64,000 bases of DNA, taken from positions 124,001 through 188,000 of the forward strand of contig NZ_JAMOHM010000003.1 in assembly GCF_024448335.1 (NCBI RefSeq), read 5' to 3'. The notes below the pieces were generated by a model. It made no database searches and was not told the DNA's origin. It saw only the letters and a program-made list of their open reading frames with translations. Positions 39,111 to 48,683 of this stretch are shown in pieces. This DNA is from Stutzerimonas frequens. GTDB taxonomy: Bacteria; Pseudomonadota; Gammaproteobacteria; Pseudomonadales; Pseudomonadaceae. The stretch's first letter is position 1. Each line of letters opens with the position of its first letter. The translations under genes were made by a program, and so were the position numbers.

Positions 39111-39137
39111 GTAGGGTGGGTTGCGGCCCATCACCGC
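39111..39137 (+). repeat. GTAGGGTGGG-type intergenic repeat
   Basis: GTAGGGTGGGTTGCGGCCCA between pqqC and pqqD shares its first half with the copy at 63885. It belongs to a widespread family of short inverted intergenic elements in Pseudomonas. It is less symmetric than the other copy. Confidence 0.5.
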
Positions 39138-39181
39138 CGGGGGCCAGATCGACGCCTGCACGCCCATTGATGAGAGAAGAC

Positions 39182-39460
39182 ATGAGCGATATCCAACTGA
39201 CCCAGGTTCCGACCTTTCGCCGAGGCTTTCGCTTCCAGTGGGAGCCGGCACAGAACTGCCACGTACTGCTCTATCCGGAAGGCATGATCAAGCTCAACGA
39301 GAGCGCTGCGGCGGTGCTGACCGAGGTGGACGGCACGCGGACCGTTGGCGCCATCGTTGCCGATCTGCAGGCCCGCTACCCTGAGGCCGAGGGCATTCAA
39401 GAGGATATCGTCGCGTTCTTGGAGGTTGCCGTTGAACGGTTCTGGATCGAGCTTCGCTAA
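39182..39460 (+). CDS. pqqD: PQQ peptide chaperone PqqD
   Basis: A 92-aa winged-helix-like RiPP recognition protein that binds PqqA for PqqE. It shows [19 protein letters not shown] and the C-terminal [10 protein letters not shown] helix. ATGs at 39170 and 39182 are both possible; 39182 (MSDIQLT) fits family length. Its 3' end overlaps the start of pqqE by 29 bp. Confidence 0.94.
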   Translation: MSDIQLTQVPTFRRGFRFQWEPAQNCHVLLYPEGMIKLNESAAAVLTEVDGTRTVGAIVADLQARYPEAEGIQEDIVAFLEVAVERFWIELR

Positions 39461-40586
39461 ACCCGGCTACGAGCCCGGCCCGCCGCTCTGGCTGTTGGCA
39501 GAGCTGACCTATCGTTGCCCGCTGCAGTGCCCGTACTGCTCCAATCCGCTGGACTTCGCTCGCAGCCACGATGAGCTGACCACCGCCGAGTGGATCGAGG
39601 TATTCCGCCAGGCGCGGGAGATGGGCGCCGCCCAGCTGGGCTTTTCCGGAGGTGAGCCGCTGGTCCGTCAGGATCTCGCCGAGCTGATCGCCGCTGCGCG
39701 TGGGCTCGGCTACTACACCAACCTGATCACCTCCGGCATCGGTCTCACTGAAGAGAAGATCGCCAGCTTCGCCGAGGCCGGCCTCGACCATATCCAGATC
39801 AGCTTCCAGGCCGCGGACGAGGAGGTGAACAACCTGCTCGCCGGTTCGCAGAAGGCTTTCGCCCACAAGCTGGAAATGGCCCGTGCGGTGAAGAAGCATG
39901 GCTATCCGATGGTGCTCAACTTCGTCACCCATCGGCACAACATCGACAACATCGACCAGATCATTCGTCTGTGCATTGAACTCGAAGCGGATTTCGTTGA
40001 GCTTGCCACCTGCCAGTTCTATGGCTGGGCCGAGCTGAACCGTGCCGGGCTGCTGCCGAGCAAGGAACAGCTGGTACGTGCCGAGCGCATCACCAACGAG
40101 TGGCGCGACAAGCTCGCCGCGGAAAACCATCCGTGCAAGCTGATCTTCGTGACGCCCGATTACTACGAAGAACGGCCGAAGGCCTGCATGAACGGCTGGG
40201 GCAACCTGTTCCTCGACATCACCCCGGACGGTACGGCGCTGCCCTGTCACAGTGCACGGCAATTGCCGGTGGAATTTCCCAATGTGCGCGAGCACAGCAT
40301 CGAGCACATCTGGCGACACTCGTTCGGCTTCAACAAGTTTCGCGGTTACGACTGGATGCCCGAACCCTGCCGCAGCTGCGACGAGAAGGAGCGCGACTTC
40401 GGTGGCTGCCGCTGTCAGGCATTCATGCTCACGGGCGATGCCGCGAACGCCGACCCGGTGTGTAGCAAGTCGGCGCATCACGGCACCATTCTCGCTGCTC
40501 GGGAGCAGGCCGAGCATGGCGCCCTCGGCCTCCACCAGCTGCAGCATCGCAACGAAAAGGCCTCCCGCTTGATCATCAAGGCATGA
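39432..40586 (+). CDS. pqqE: PqqA peptide cyclase PqqE (radical SAM/SPASM)
   Basis: A 384-aa enzyme that forms the Glu-Tyr C-C bond in PqqA. The radical SAM motif is C-x3-C-x2-C in [10 protein letters not shown], followed by SGGEP. The SPASM cysteines are in [28 protein letters not shown] and VCSKS. I place the start at a TTG (39432) with GGAGG 6 nt upstream. It gives the normal N-terminus, and the in-frame ATG at 39345 lies deep inside pqqD. It overlaps pqqH by 4 bp. Confidence 0.95.
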   Translation: MNGSGSSFAKPGYEPGPPLWLLAELTYRCPLQCPYCSNPLDFARSHDELTTAEWIEVFRQAREMGAAQLGFSGGEPLVRQDLAELIAAARGLGYYTNLITSGIGLTEEKIASFAEAGLDHIQISFQAADEEVNNLLAGSQKAFAHKLEMARAVKKHGYPMVLNFVTHRHNIDNIDQIIRLCIELEADFVELATCQFYGWAELNRAGLLPSKEQLVRAERITNEWRDKLAAENHPCKLIFVTPDYYEERPKACMNGWGNLFLDITPDGTALPCHSARQLPVEFPNVREHSIEHIWRHSFGFNKFRGYDWMPEPCRSCDEKERDFGGCRCQAFMLTGDAANADPVCSKSAHHGTILAAREQAEHGALGLHQLQHRNEKASRLIIKA

Positions 40587-42508
40587 CGGCACCCGGAGCT
40601 GCCCCGCAAGGTACGGCAGCCGCGCGCCTGCCGTATGGTTTCTGGCCCAGCGACTGGAGCGCCGAGGCCGCCGCGGCCGCCAGCCGGGATTTCGCCGAGC
40701 TGCGGGCCGGGCAGGGTGGGTTGTTCTGGATCGAGTACGACCCCGCCGAAGGGCGCTGCAGCCTGTGGTTCTGGCGGGCCGGCCATGCGCGCTGCCTGAC
40801 GCCGGCAGGGTATTCGGTCCGCAGCCGCGTCTATGAATACGGCGGCGGCGCGTTCTGCCTGACCGGGCAGGGCCTTGCTTTCGTCAACGAAGCGGACCAG
40901 CAGATCTACCTGCAAACGCTGAGCGAAGGTCAGCCTTTGCCGTCGGCGCTGACTGCGCGTCCCGACTGCCGCTATGGCGATCTGCAGTACGACCGCCACG
41001 AGAACGCTATCGTCGCCCTAGAAGAATCGCGCGAAGGCGATGGGGTGGTGCATCGGCTGGTGAGCATCGCCATCGCCGATGGCACACGTCGACTCCTCGT
41101 CGAAGGGGCTGGCTTCTACGCGTCACCCACGCTTGGTCCTGATGGTCGCCGCCTCGCCTGGATCGAGTGGGATCGCCCTGAGCAACCCTGGACCTCAACG
41201 CGCCTGTGCAACGCCGAGCGCCAGCCGGACGGGGGGTGGGGGGCGGTGCGATGCCTGGCCGGCGAGGCGGGTGGCGAATCGCTGCAGCAACCGCGTTTCG
41301 CCGAAGACGGTCGGCTGATGTGCCTCAGTGATCGGCTGGGCTACTGGCAACCCTGGGCCGAGCGCGAGGGCGGTTGGGCCTTGCATCCGCTGATCGAGAC
41401 GAAACCGGAGTCTGCACGGGATTTCGACTGCGCACCCGCGCCTTGGCAGCTGGGTACCAGCAGCTATCTGCCGCTGGCCGATGGCGGCCTGCTGTTGAAC
41501 CATATGGTCGATGGCTACGGGTTGCTGTTCGAACACGTCGCCGAAGGTCGCCAGCGACAGCTCGCTGGTGCGTTCAGCCGCTGCCGCCAGTTGGCCGCCG
41601 ACGCCACCCATGTGTTCTGTATCGCTGGCGCAGCGCAGCGCACGCCTGCGGTGCTGGCCATCGAGCGGGCCAGCGGCATGGTGCAGATCCTCGCCGGCGG
41701 TGGGATGCCGTTGGCCGGGGCACAGGTCTCCTATCCGCAGCCCATGCGCTTTCCAACCGGCACCGGCGAAACCGCCCATTCGTTTTTCTACGCGCCGCGC
41801 AATGTGAACTGCCGGGGCGAACCCGGAACGTCGCCACCGCTGGTGGTGTTCATCCATGGCGGACCGACGTCGGCGTGCTACCCGGTGTTCGACCCGCGCA
41901 TCCAGTTCTGGACGCAGCGCGGCTTCGCCGTGGTGGACGTCAACTACCGCGGCAGCAGCGGGTTCGGCCGGGCCTACCGACAACGCTTGCGCGAGCAATG
42001 GGGTGTGGTGGATGTGGAAGACGCCTGCCAGGCGGCCCGTGCACTGGCGCAGCAGGGGGCTATCGATCCGCAGCGGGTGTTCATCCGTGGCTCCAGTGCC
42101 GGCGGCTACACCGCCCTCAGCGCACTGGTGGCGACCGATCTGTTTCGCGGTGGCGCCAGTCTGTATGGCGTCAGCGACCCCCTGGCGCTGCGCCGGGTCA
42201 CCCACAAGTTCGAAGGCGATTATCTGGACTGGCTAATAGGTGATCCGCGGCGGGTGCCGGAGCGCTTTCGCGAACGCGCGCCGCTGTATAACGCCGAGCG
42301 CATCGCTGCACCGATACTCTTCCTGCAGGGCGCGCAGGATGCGGTGGTACTGCCCGAGCAGACCGAAACCATGGTGGCGGCGCTGCGCGGGCGAGGTATC
42401 GAGGTGGAGTACCGGCTCTACCCGAACGAGCGACATGGCTTTCGCCAGGCCAATAATCTGGCTGATGCGCTGGAGCGTGAACTGCGCTTTTATCGTGGGC
42501 TGCTGTAG
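40583..42508 (+). CDS. pqqH: S9 prolyl-oligopeptidase family peptidase PqqH
   Basis: A 641-aa serine peptidase with an N-terminal beta-propeller (about 1-380) and a C-terminal alpha/beta hydrolase domain. The catalytic Ser is in [11 protein letters not shown], the Asp in [12 protein letters not shown] and the His in NERHGFRQ. P. aeruginosa has the same gene directly after pqqE (pqqH); a role in PQQ production or peptide trimming there is plausible but not settled. It overlaps pqqE by 4 bp (ATGA). Confidence 0.9.
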   Translation: MTAPGAAPQGTAAARLPYGFWPSDWSAEAAAAASRDFAELRAGQGGLFWIEYDPAEGRCSLWFWRAGHARCLTPAGYSVRSRVYEYGGGAFCLTGQGLAFVNEADQQIYLQTLSEGQPLPSALTARPDCRYGDLQYDRHENAIVALEESREGDGVVHRLVSIAIADGTRRLLVEGAGFYASPTLGPDGRRLAWIEWDRPEQPWTSTRLCNAERQPDGGWGAVRCLAGEAGGESLQQPRFAEDGRLMCLSDRLGYWQPWAEREGGWALHPLIETKPESARDFDCAPAPWQLGTSSYLPLADGGLLLNHMVDGYGLLFEHVAEGRQRQLAGAFSRCRQLAADATHVFCIAGAAQRTPAVLAIERASGMVQILAGGGMPLAGAQVSYPQPMRFPTGTGETAHSFFYAPRNVNCRGEPGTSPPLVVFIHGGPTSACYPVFDPRIQFWTQRGFAVVDVNYRGSSGFGRAYRQRLREQWGVVDVEDACQAARALAQQGAIDPQRVFIRGSSAGGYTALSALVATDLFRGGASLYGVSDPLALRRVTHKFEGDYLDWLIGDPRRVPERFRERAPLYNAERIAAPILFLQGAQDAVVLPEQTETMVAALRGRGIEVEYRLYPNERHGFRQANNLADALERELRFYRGLL

Positions 42509-42545
42509 AGTTTTCCGCCGGACGGATGGCAGGCAGCCATTAGGT

Positions 42546-42568
42546 GCATTGCTTTACTTGAGCAATGC
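42546..42568. promoter_or_regulatory. Perfect dyad upstream of ercA
   Basis: GCATTGCT (42546-42553) and AGCAATGC (42561-42568) with a 7-nt spacer, in the pqqH-ercA gap. No T-run follows directly. It may be a regulator site or an mRNA hairpin. Confidence 0.45.
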
Positions 42569-42614
42569 AGTAGGCTTGCGCTCGTTGTTACAAAAAATAA
42601 AAAAGGCCGCAGTC

Positions 42615-43778
42615 ATGAGCCCGAATATTAGCCTTCAGCGCAAGTTCGTTTCCCCAGAAATCATCTTTGGCGCGGGATGTCGCCACAGCGTCGGGACCTG
42701 CGCCGGCAACTTCGGAGCGCGAAAGGTGCTGGTTGTCTCCGACCCCGGCGTGGTCAAGGCGGGCTGGGTGGCTGACGTGCTGGCGAGCCTCGACCGGCAG
42801 AACATCGAACACTGCCTGTTCACTGATGTTTCGCCCAATCCCCGTTGCGAAGAGGTGATGCTCGGCGCCGAGCTGTATAGCAGCGAAGGCTGCAACGTGA
42901 TCGTCGCGGTAGGCGGGGGCAGTCCGATGGACTGTGCCAAGGGCATTGGTATCGTTGCGGCGCACGGGCAACATATCAACGAGTTCGAAGGGGTGGATAC
43001 GCTGCGTGTGCCCAGTCCACCACTGATCCTGATCCCGACCACCGCCGGCACATCGGCTGACGTGTCGCAGTTCGTGATCATCTCCAACCAACAGGAGCGG
43101 ATGAAGTTCTCCATCGTCAGCAAAGCAGCCGTGCCGGATGTTTCGCTGATCGACCCGGAAACCACGCTGAGCATGGACCCGTTCCTTTCCGCCTGTACCG
43201 GCATCGATGCGCTGGTGCATGCCATCGAGGCGTTCGTGTCGACTGGCCATGGGCCGCTGACCGACCCGCACGCGCTGGAAGCCATGCGACTGATCAACGG
43301 CAATCTTGCGCAGATGATCGCCAATCCGGCGGATATCGCGCTGCGCGAGCAGATCATGCTCGGCAGCATGCAGGCCGGGCTGGCCTTCTCCAATGCAATT
43401 CTCGGTGCGGTGCATGCCATGTCCCACAGCCTCGGCGGCTATCTTGATCTGCCCCATGGCGTCTGCAATGCCGTGCTGGTCGAACATGTCGTCGCATTCA
43501 ATTACGACGCCTCGCCGGACCGCTACCGCAAGGTCGCCGAAACCCTGGGCATCGATTCGCGCGGACTGAACCACCGCCAGGTTCGTGAGCGGCTGGTGCA
43601 GCACCTGATCGATCTCAAGCAGCAGATCGGCTTCCGAGAAACGCTGAGCCTGCATGGCGTTAACCTTTCCGATATCCCGTTCCTCTCGCAACATGCGATG
43701 CAGGATCCCTGCATCCTGACTAATCCACGCTCGTCGACGCAGCGGGACGTCGAGGTCGTCTATGCCGAAGCCCTCTGA
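42615..43778 (+). CDS. ercA: Iron-containing alcohol dehydrogenase ErcA
   Basis: A 387-aa group III Fe-dependent alcohol dehydrogenase. The NAD-binding GGGSPMDCAK is near residue 100, and the metal-binding His/Asp residues are in HAIEAF and HAMSHSLGGYLDLPHG. In P. aeruginosa the homologue next to pqqH is needed for regulation of the PQQ-ethanol oxidation system. The ATG at 42615 is chosen because homologues start near SPNISLQRKF; the frame extends to 42240 only as a shadow of pqqH. It overlaps the kinase gene by 17 bp. Confidence 0.9.
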   Translation: MSPNISLQRKFVSPEIIFGAGCRHSVGTCAGNFGARKVLVVSDPGVVKAGWVADVLASLDRQNIEHCLFTDVSPNPRCEEVMLGAELYSSEGCNVIVAVGGGSPMDCAKGIGIVAAHGQHINEFEGVDTLRVPSPPLILIPTTAGTSADVSQFVIISNQQERMKFSIVSKAAVPDVSLIDPETTLSMDPFLSACTGIDALVHAIEAFVSTGHGPLTDPHALEAMRLINGNLAQMIANPADIALREQIMLGSMQAGLAFSNAILGAVHAMSHSLGGYLDLPHGVCNAVLVEHVVAFNYDASPDRYRKVAETLGIDSRGLNHRQVRERLVQHLIDLKQQIGFRETLSLHGVNLSDIPFLSQHAMQDPCILTNPRSSTQRDVEVVYAEAL

Positions 43779-45453
43779 TGATCAGCATCAGGCCCTGGCG
43801 CAACTGCTCGGGTTCGGCAGCCATTCCGCACGCAAGAGTCACTACCCGGAACTGGTGGCACGCCTGGAAGAGCTGGAGGGCGAGCGCAATCGCTACAAAT
43901 GGCTGTTCGAGCACGCCGTGCATGGCATCTTTCAGGCCAGCCTCCATGAAGGCATTCGCGCCGCCAATCCTGCCTTGGCGCGCATGCTCAATTACGAAAC
44001 CCCGGAAGAGGCGCTGTGGGCGCTGACCGATCTATCCCATCACCTGTTCATCGGTGGTGAGGAGGAGCTGCGGCAGATCCGCCATACCCTGAGCCAGCAA
44101 CATGGTCTGTTTGGCTACGAGACGCGCCTGCGCCGCAAGGACGGCAGCGCCATCTACGTGATCATGAACCTGCTGCTCAAGCCGGACGAAGACGGTCTGG
44201 TGGAAGGCTTCGTCGCCGACGTGACCGAGCGCAAGCTGGCGCAATTGCGTCTGCTGCAGCTCAACGAAGAGCTCGAGCAGCGCGTCGCCGAGCGCACCTG
44301 TGAATTGCGTGAGGCCCGCGATGCAGCGGAAGCCGCCAATCTGAGCAAGGACAAGTATCTCGCCGCGGCCAGCCACGACCTGCTACAGCCGCTCAACGCC
44401 GCACGGCTGCTGATCTCGACCCTGCGTGAACGCCAACTGCCGCAGAACGAGCTGCATCTGGTCGAGCGGGCCCACCAGGCCCTGGAAGGCGCCGAAGATC
44501 TGCTGACCGATCTGCTCGATATTTCCAAGCTCGATCAGGCCGCGATCAAACCGGACATCGATATCTACTCGCTGGACGAGGTGCTGCTGCCGCTGGTGTC
44601 GGAATTCCAGTCGGTCGCTGCTGCGGCGGGCTTGCAGTTGAAACACTACATCCCGCGGGTCGCCATCAAGACCGATTTCCGCCTGCTGACGCGAATCCTG
44701 CGGAATTTCCTCAGCAATGCCTGCCGCTATACCGATCAGGGCGCGGTACTGGTGGGTGCGCGCATGCGCGCCGGGGCGCTGCGTATCGAGGTCTGGGATA
44801 CCGGACGGGGCATTCCGGAGGAGGAGCTGCAGGCGATTTTTCTCGAATTCAATCAGCTCGGGATCGGTCGATCCGCGAAACGCAGTGGCGTAGGGCTGGG
44901 ATTGGCCATTGTCGACCGTATCGCCAGCATGCTCGGCTATCAGGTGCTGGTGCGCTCGATGCCGGGGCGTGGCTCGGTGTTCAGTATCGACGTGCCGCTG
45001 GCCGAAGCGATGCCCCGCGAACGGGTTGCGGCCCCGGCGATCGTGCCGCAGCTGGGCGACCCGCTGCCAGGGCGCCGGCTGCTGGTGATCGACAACGAGG
45101 AAAGCATCCTGTTGAGCATGGCTGCCTTGCTCGAACAATGGGGCTGCACGGTGCTGACGGCCACCGACGAGCAAAGCGCAATGACGACGCTGGATGGCGT
45201 CGCGCCGGATGCGATCCTCGCCGATTACCATCTGGATCACGGGCTGACCGGCTGGGATGTCGTGCTCGCGGTGCGAGGACGCTTCAACCAGGCGCTGCCG
45301 GTGGTGATGATCACCGCCGATCGCAGCGATCAATGCCGCCAGCAACTGCAGGGCTGCGGCGTGCCTGTGCTGAACAAGCCGGTCAAACCCGGCAAGATGC
45401 GTTCGGTGCTCAGTCATCTTCTCGCCGGCAATGGCGGGCAGAATTCGGGCTGA
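43762..45453 (+). CDS. Soluble PAS hybrid histidine kinase (ErcS'/NahK-like)
   Basis: A 563-aa cytoplasmic kinase with no membrane helix. It has a PAS domain (about 45-160), a coiled coil (160-195) and HisKA with His205 in AAASHDLLQPLNAARL. The ATPase domain (N-box NFLSNACRYT, G-boxes DTGRG and SGVGLGL) precedes a receiver with Asp444 and phospho-acceptor Asp488. The layout matches the P. aeruginosa NahK/ErcS' kinases, which link alcohol oxidation and Gac-network signalling. Translational coupling to ercA supports control of the PQQ-ethanol pathway. Confidence 0.88.
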   Translation: MPKPSDDQHQALAQLLGFGSHSARKSHYPELVARLEELEGERNRYKWLFEHAVHGIFQASLHEGIRAANPALARMLNYETPEEALWALTDLSHHLFIGGEEELRQIRHTLSQQHGLFGYETRLRRKDGSAIYVIMNLLLKPDEDGLVEGFVADVTERKLAQLRLLQLNEELEQRVAERTCELREARDAAEAANLSKDKYLAAASHDLLQPLNAARLLISTLRERQLPQNELHLVERAHQALEGAEDLLTDLLDISKLDQAAIKPDIDIYSLDEVLLPLVSEFQSVAAAAGLQLKHYIPRVAIKTDFRLLTRILRNFLSNACRYTDQGAVLVGARMRAGALRIEVWDTGRGIPEEELQAIFLEFNQLGIGRSAKRSGVGLGLAIVDRIASMLGYQVLVRSMPGRGSVFSIDVPLAEAMPRERVAAPAIVPQLGDPLPGRRLLVIDNEESILLSMAALLEQWGCTVLTATDEQSAMTTLDGVAPDAILADYHLDHGLTGWDVVLAVRGRFNQALPVVMITADRSDQCRQQLQGCGVPVLNKPVKPGKMRSVLSHLLAGNGGQNSG

Positions 45454-45504
45454 CACGATCTGGATCAAGTTTTAGCGGGTGTCGGCTCGGCTAGACTCCT
45501 CGCC

Positions 45505-45849
45505 ATGAAAGCCCATCTGCGTCTGCTACTCGTCCTGTTGCTTAGCCTCGCGCTCCCCGTGAGTAGCATGGCTGCGCTCGAGCTGAAGGCAGAGCCTTGC
45601 CAGATGCAAAGCGACATGGACACTGCCGGGCATCTCGCACACCAGGCTGAAGCTCAGGGCGAGGACACGCATTCGCACGATGGCAATCCACTGTGTAAAA
45701 GCGGCCACCAGTGCAAAACCGGCAGCATGTTGCAGGCCGGCGTCGCGCAGCCGCATCTGACTGCCTCGCTGCCGCAACTCGCAGTTCATTACCCAGGGTT
45801 CTTTCCCGCCCGCTCCAACGCCGACGTCTGGCGCCCTCCGCGTTACTGA
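45505..45849 (+). CDS. Small secreted Cys/His/Met protein preceding the metal efflux operon
   Basis: A 114-aa protein with a Sec signal peptide (about 1-24, ending SSMAA). The mature part carries scattered metal-type ligands (CQMQSDM, DTHSHDG, CKSGHQCK, SML). Similar small proteins precede Cus/Czc-type efflux genes in pseudomonads. It probably acts in the periplasm in copper or silver handling. It lies 91 bp upstream of cusC in the same direction. Confidence 0.75.
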   Translation: MKAHLRLLLVLLLSLALPVSSMAALELKAEPCQMQSDMDTAGHLAHQAEAQGEDTHSHDGNPLCKSGHQCKTGSMLQAGVAQPHLTASLPQLAVHYPGFFPARSNADVWRPPRY

Positions 45850-45939
45850 TTCCATCGCTGACCTGACTCGCCCCGCGTTCATGCGTTGAGGCGCTGTAGG
45901 CATGCCTTGCGGCATGCAGGAAACCGAGGAATCCAATCC

Positions 45940-47193
45940 ATGATCTCCCGATTGATAGGGAAGTACCGGCCGTTCGCGGGCGTGGTGGTTGTCGCCGCGT
46001 TCGGCCTGCCCGGCGCAGCCGCCGGGCTGACATTCGACGATGCCCTGAGCCTTGCGCAGCAGCAGGCGCCATCGCTGCGTGCCGAGGCGTCGAGGTTGCA
46101 AGCCGCGCGTAGCGAAGCCGTCGCGGCGGACGAACTGCCGGACCCGAAGCTGCTGCTGGGACTGCAGAATCTGCCCATTGAGGGCGCCGAGCGCTGGAGC
46201 CTCGATGACGACGGCATGACCATGCGCATGGTCGGCCTTATGCAGGAAGTACCGAACCGCGACAAGCGCAAGGCGCGTAGCGATGTGGCGCAGGCGTCTG
46301 TCGAGCGCGCCGCTGCCTCGCGCGAGGTGGAAACCCTCAGGGTGCGTCTGGCGACTGCCCAGGCGTGGATCGCCACCCACGCGGTAGAACGCAAGATCCG
46401 GTTGTTCGACCAGTTGTTCGAGGAGAACCGCCTGCTCGCCGAAGCGATTCGGGCGCGTATCGCCGGCGGGCGAGGGCAGTTGACCGACAGCGTCGCGGCG
46501 AAGCAACAGGCAGCGTTATTGGCTGATCGCCAGGACGAACTGGAGCAGCAGCGCCGCCAGGCACGCGCGGCGCTGGTGCGTTGGGTCGGCAGCGATGGCA
46601 ATCAACCGCTGCTCGGCGAACCGCCGCGCTGGGCCATTGCCCCTGAACAACTGGCGCAGCGGGTCGGCCAGCACCCGCAACTGACCGCCTATGCGCCGCT
46701 GACCCAAGTGGCGCAGGCACGCATCCGTGAGGCGACCGCCGAGAAACAGGTCGACTGGAGCTGGGAGGTCAGCTACCTCAAGCGCGGTCGCGAGTATGGC
46801 GATATGGTCAATCTGCAATTCAGTTTCGACCTGCCGGTGTTCCAGCGCTCGCGGCAGAACCCGCGGATCGCCGCCCGCTACGCCGAGCTTGAACAACTGG
46901 AAGCCGAACGCGAAGCCATGACGCGCGAGTTCGTTGAGCGGCTGGACGTCGAGCTGGCCGAGCTGGATCGCTTGCAGCGCGCACTTGAACGCAACGCAGA
47001 GGTGCTGCTGCCGCTGGGAGAGGAAAAGGTGGAGCTGGCGATGGCCGGCTATCGCGCCGGGACCAGCGAACTGGAAGCGGTGCTGACAGCGCGCAACGAA
47101 CTGATCGAGACCTGCCTTGAGCACATCGACCTGCAAGGTCTGGTAGCCATCGCGGCTGCGCGCTTGCACTTCGCTTACGGAGAAGCCAAATGA
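45940..47193 (+). CDS. cusC: Outer-membrane efflux protein, CusC/CzcC type
   Basis: A 417-aa TolC-family protein with a signal peptide (about 1-28) but no lipobox. It has two OEP repeats with long helices (for example GLTFDDALSLAQQQAPSLR and the second repeat after residue 220). The ATG at 45940 has GAGGAA upstream. It overlaps cusB by 4 bp. It is the exit duct of the tripartite RND pump encoded with the next two genes. Confidence 0.85.
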   Translation: MISRLIGKYRPFAGVVVVAAFGLPGAAAGLTFDDALSLAQQQAPSLRAEASRLQAARSEAVAADELPDPKLLLGLQNLPIEGAERWSLDDDGMTMRMVGLMQEVPNRDKRKARSDVAQASVERAAASREVETLRVRLATAQAWIATHAVERKIRLFDQLFEENRLLAEAIRARIAGGRGQLTDSVAAKQQAALLADRQDELEQQRRQARAALVRWVGSDGNQPLLGEPPRWAIAPEQLAQRVGQHPQLTAYAPLTQVAQARIREATAEKQVDWSWEVSYLKRGREYGDMVNLQFSFDLPVFQRSRQNPRIAARYAELEQLEAEREAMTREFVERLDVELAELDRLQRALERNAEVLLPLGEEKVELAMAGYRAGTSELEAVLTARNELIETCLEHIDLQGLVAIAAARLHFAYGEAK

Positions 47194-48683
47194 GCCGGAA
47201 CATTCTCGCAAGCGTCACCCTGGCCGGGGTCACGGCGCTGATCGGCGCGGCTGGCGGCTACTGGCTGGCCAGCGCTGATGACCAGGCATCCGAACCGCTC
47301 GCACCCGTCGTCGAGCGTGATGCCAAAGTGCTGTACTGGTACGACCCGATGGTGCCGCAGCACCGTTTCGAAAAGCCCGGCAAGTCGCCGTTCATGGATA
47401 TGGACCTGGTGCCACGCTACGCCAATGAGGATGGCGACGTTGCAGCCATCAGTATCGATGCCGGCGTCACGCAGAACCTTGGTGTTCGCCTGGCGACCGT
47501 CAGCCGCGGACAGCTGACGAATGTGGTCGACGCGGTCGGTGTGCTCGAATACAACGCGCGTGATGTCGCGCGGGTTCAGGCGCGAGCCGGCGGGTTCGTC
47601 GAACGTGTCTATCGGCATGCGCCAGGCGATGTGCTGGACAAGGGCGCAGCGCTGGCCGACCTGCTGATTCCCGAGTGGACGGCTGCTCAGGAGGAATACC
47701 TGGCTTTGCGGCGAATCGGCGAACCGGCGCTGCTGGCGGCCGCACGGCAGCGCCTGCGTCTGGCCGGCATGCCGGAATCGACCATCAGCCAGCTCGAGCG
47801 CAGTGGCAAGGTCAATGCGTCCATTACCATTTCCACCCCGATCGCCGGCGTACTGCAGGAACTGGACGTTCGCGAAGGCATGACGCTTGCGGCCGGTGCG
47901 CCGCTCGCGCGGATCAATGGTCTGGACAGCGTCTGGCTGGAAGTGGCAGTACCAGAGGCGCAGGGCCAGGGAATCCGCGTCGGCCAGCGCGCCACCGCGC
48001 GGCTGCCGGCGCTGCCGGGCCAGCTCATCGAGGGTGAGATCAGCGCGGTGCTGCCGGAGGCCAATGCTGCAAGCCGCACCCTACGTGTGCGGATACAGCT
48101 GCCCAATCCAGACGGACTGCTGCGGCCCGGGCTGACGGCTCAGGCCAGCCTGGCCAGTGGTGACGATGCGTCGGTTCTGCTGATTCCGGGCGAGGCTGTC
48201 ATTCGCACCGGGCGCCGCAGCCTGGTAATGCTGGCCGAGGCTGGCGGCCGCTATCGTCCGGTGGAAGTCGAGACCGGGCGGGAGAGCGGCAGCCAGACCG
48301 TCATCCTCCGCGGCCTGGAAGAGGGCCAGCAGGTGGTCGCATCCGGCCAGTTCCTGCTGGACTCCGAAGCCAGCTTGCGCGGCATCGTCGCGCCGCCCGC
48401 GGCCAGTGATGCGCAGCACGACCATGATCATGGCCATGCTCAGCCGGCACCGGCGCTGCATGAATCCGAGGGTCGTGTCATGGCGCTCGCTGATGCCCGC
48501 GTGAAGATCGCTCACGGTCCGTTCCATACGCTTGGCATGCCCGGCATGACCATGGCATTCGCGGTCGCCGATGCGGCATTGCTGCAGGACATCGAGGTCG
48601 GGGACCGGGTGCGTTTCGCTGTCCGGGAAACCGATGAAGGCCTGCTGATCGAGCAGATTCAGTCGCTGGAGAAGCAGCCATGA
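47190..48683 (+). CDS. cusB: RND periplasmic adaptor CusB fused to a C-terminal CusF-like domain
   Basis: A 497-aa membrane-fusion protein. It has an N-terminal anchor helix, then a heavy-metal-binding domain (about 48-76, [12 protein letters not shown] and MDMDLVPRY). The lipoyl/alpha-hairpin/beta-barrel core follows, then a His-rich linker (HDHDHGHAQ). The C-terminal CusF fold (about 425-495) has metal ligands in MPGMTMAF and an upstream His. CusF is usually a separate protein. Here the Trp that caps Cu(I)/Ag(I) in E. coli CusF (W-PAMTM) is Met (M-PGMTM). Overlaps with cusC and cusA show one operon. Confidence 0.88.
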   Translation: MSRNILASVTLAGVTALIGAAGGYWLASADDQASEPLAPVVERDAKVLYWYDPMVPQHRFEKPGKSPFMDMDLVPRYANEDGDVAAISIDAGVTQNLGVRLATVSRGQLTNVVDAVGVLEYNARDVARVQARAGGFVERVYRHAPGDVLDKGAALADLLIPEWTAAQEEYLALRRIGEPALLAAARQRLRLAGMPESTISQLERSGKVNASITISTPIAGVLQELDVREGMTLAAGAPLARINGLDSVWLEVAVPEAQGQGIRVGQRATARLPALPGQLIEGEISAVLPEANAASRTLRVRIQLPNPDGLLRPGLTAQASLASGDDASVLLIPGEAVIRTGRRSLVMLAEAGGRYRPVEVETGRESGSQTVILRGLEEGQQVVASGQFLLDSEASLRGIVAPPAASDAQHDHDHGHAQPAPALHESEGRVMALADARVKIAHGPFHTLGMPGMTMAFAVADAALLQDIEVGDRVRFAVRETDEGLLIEQIQSLEKQP

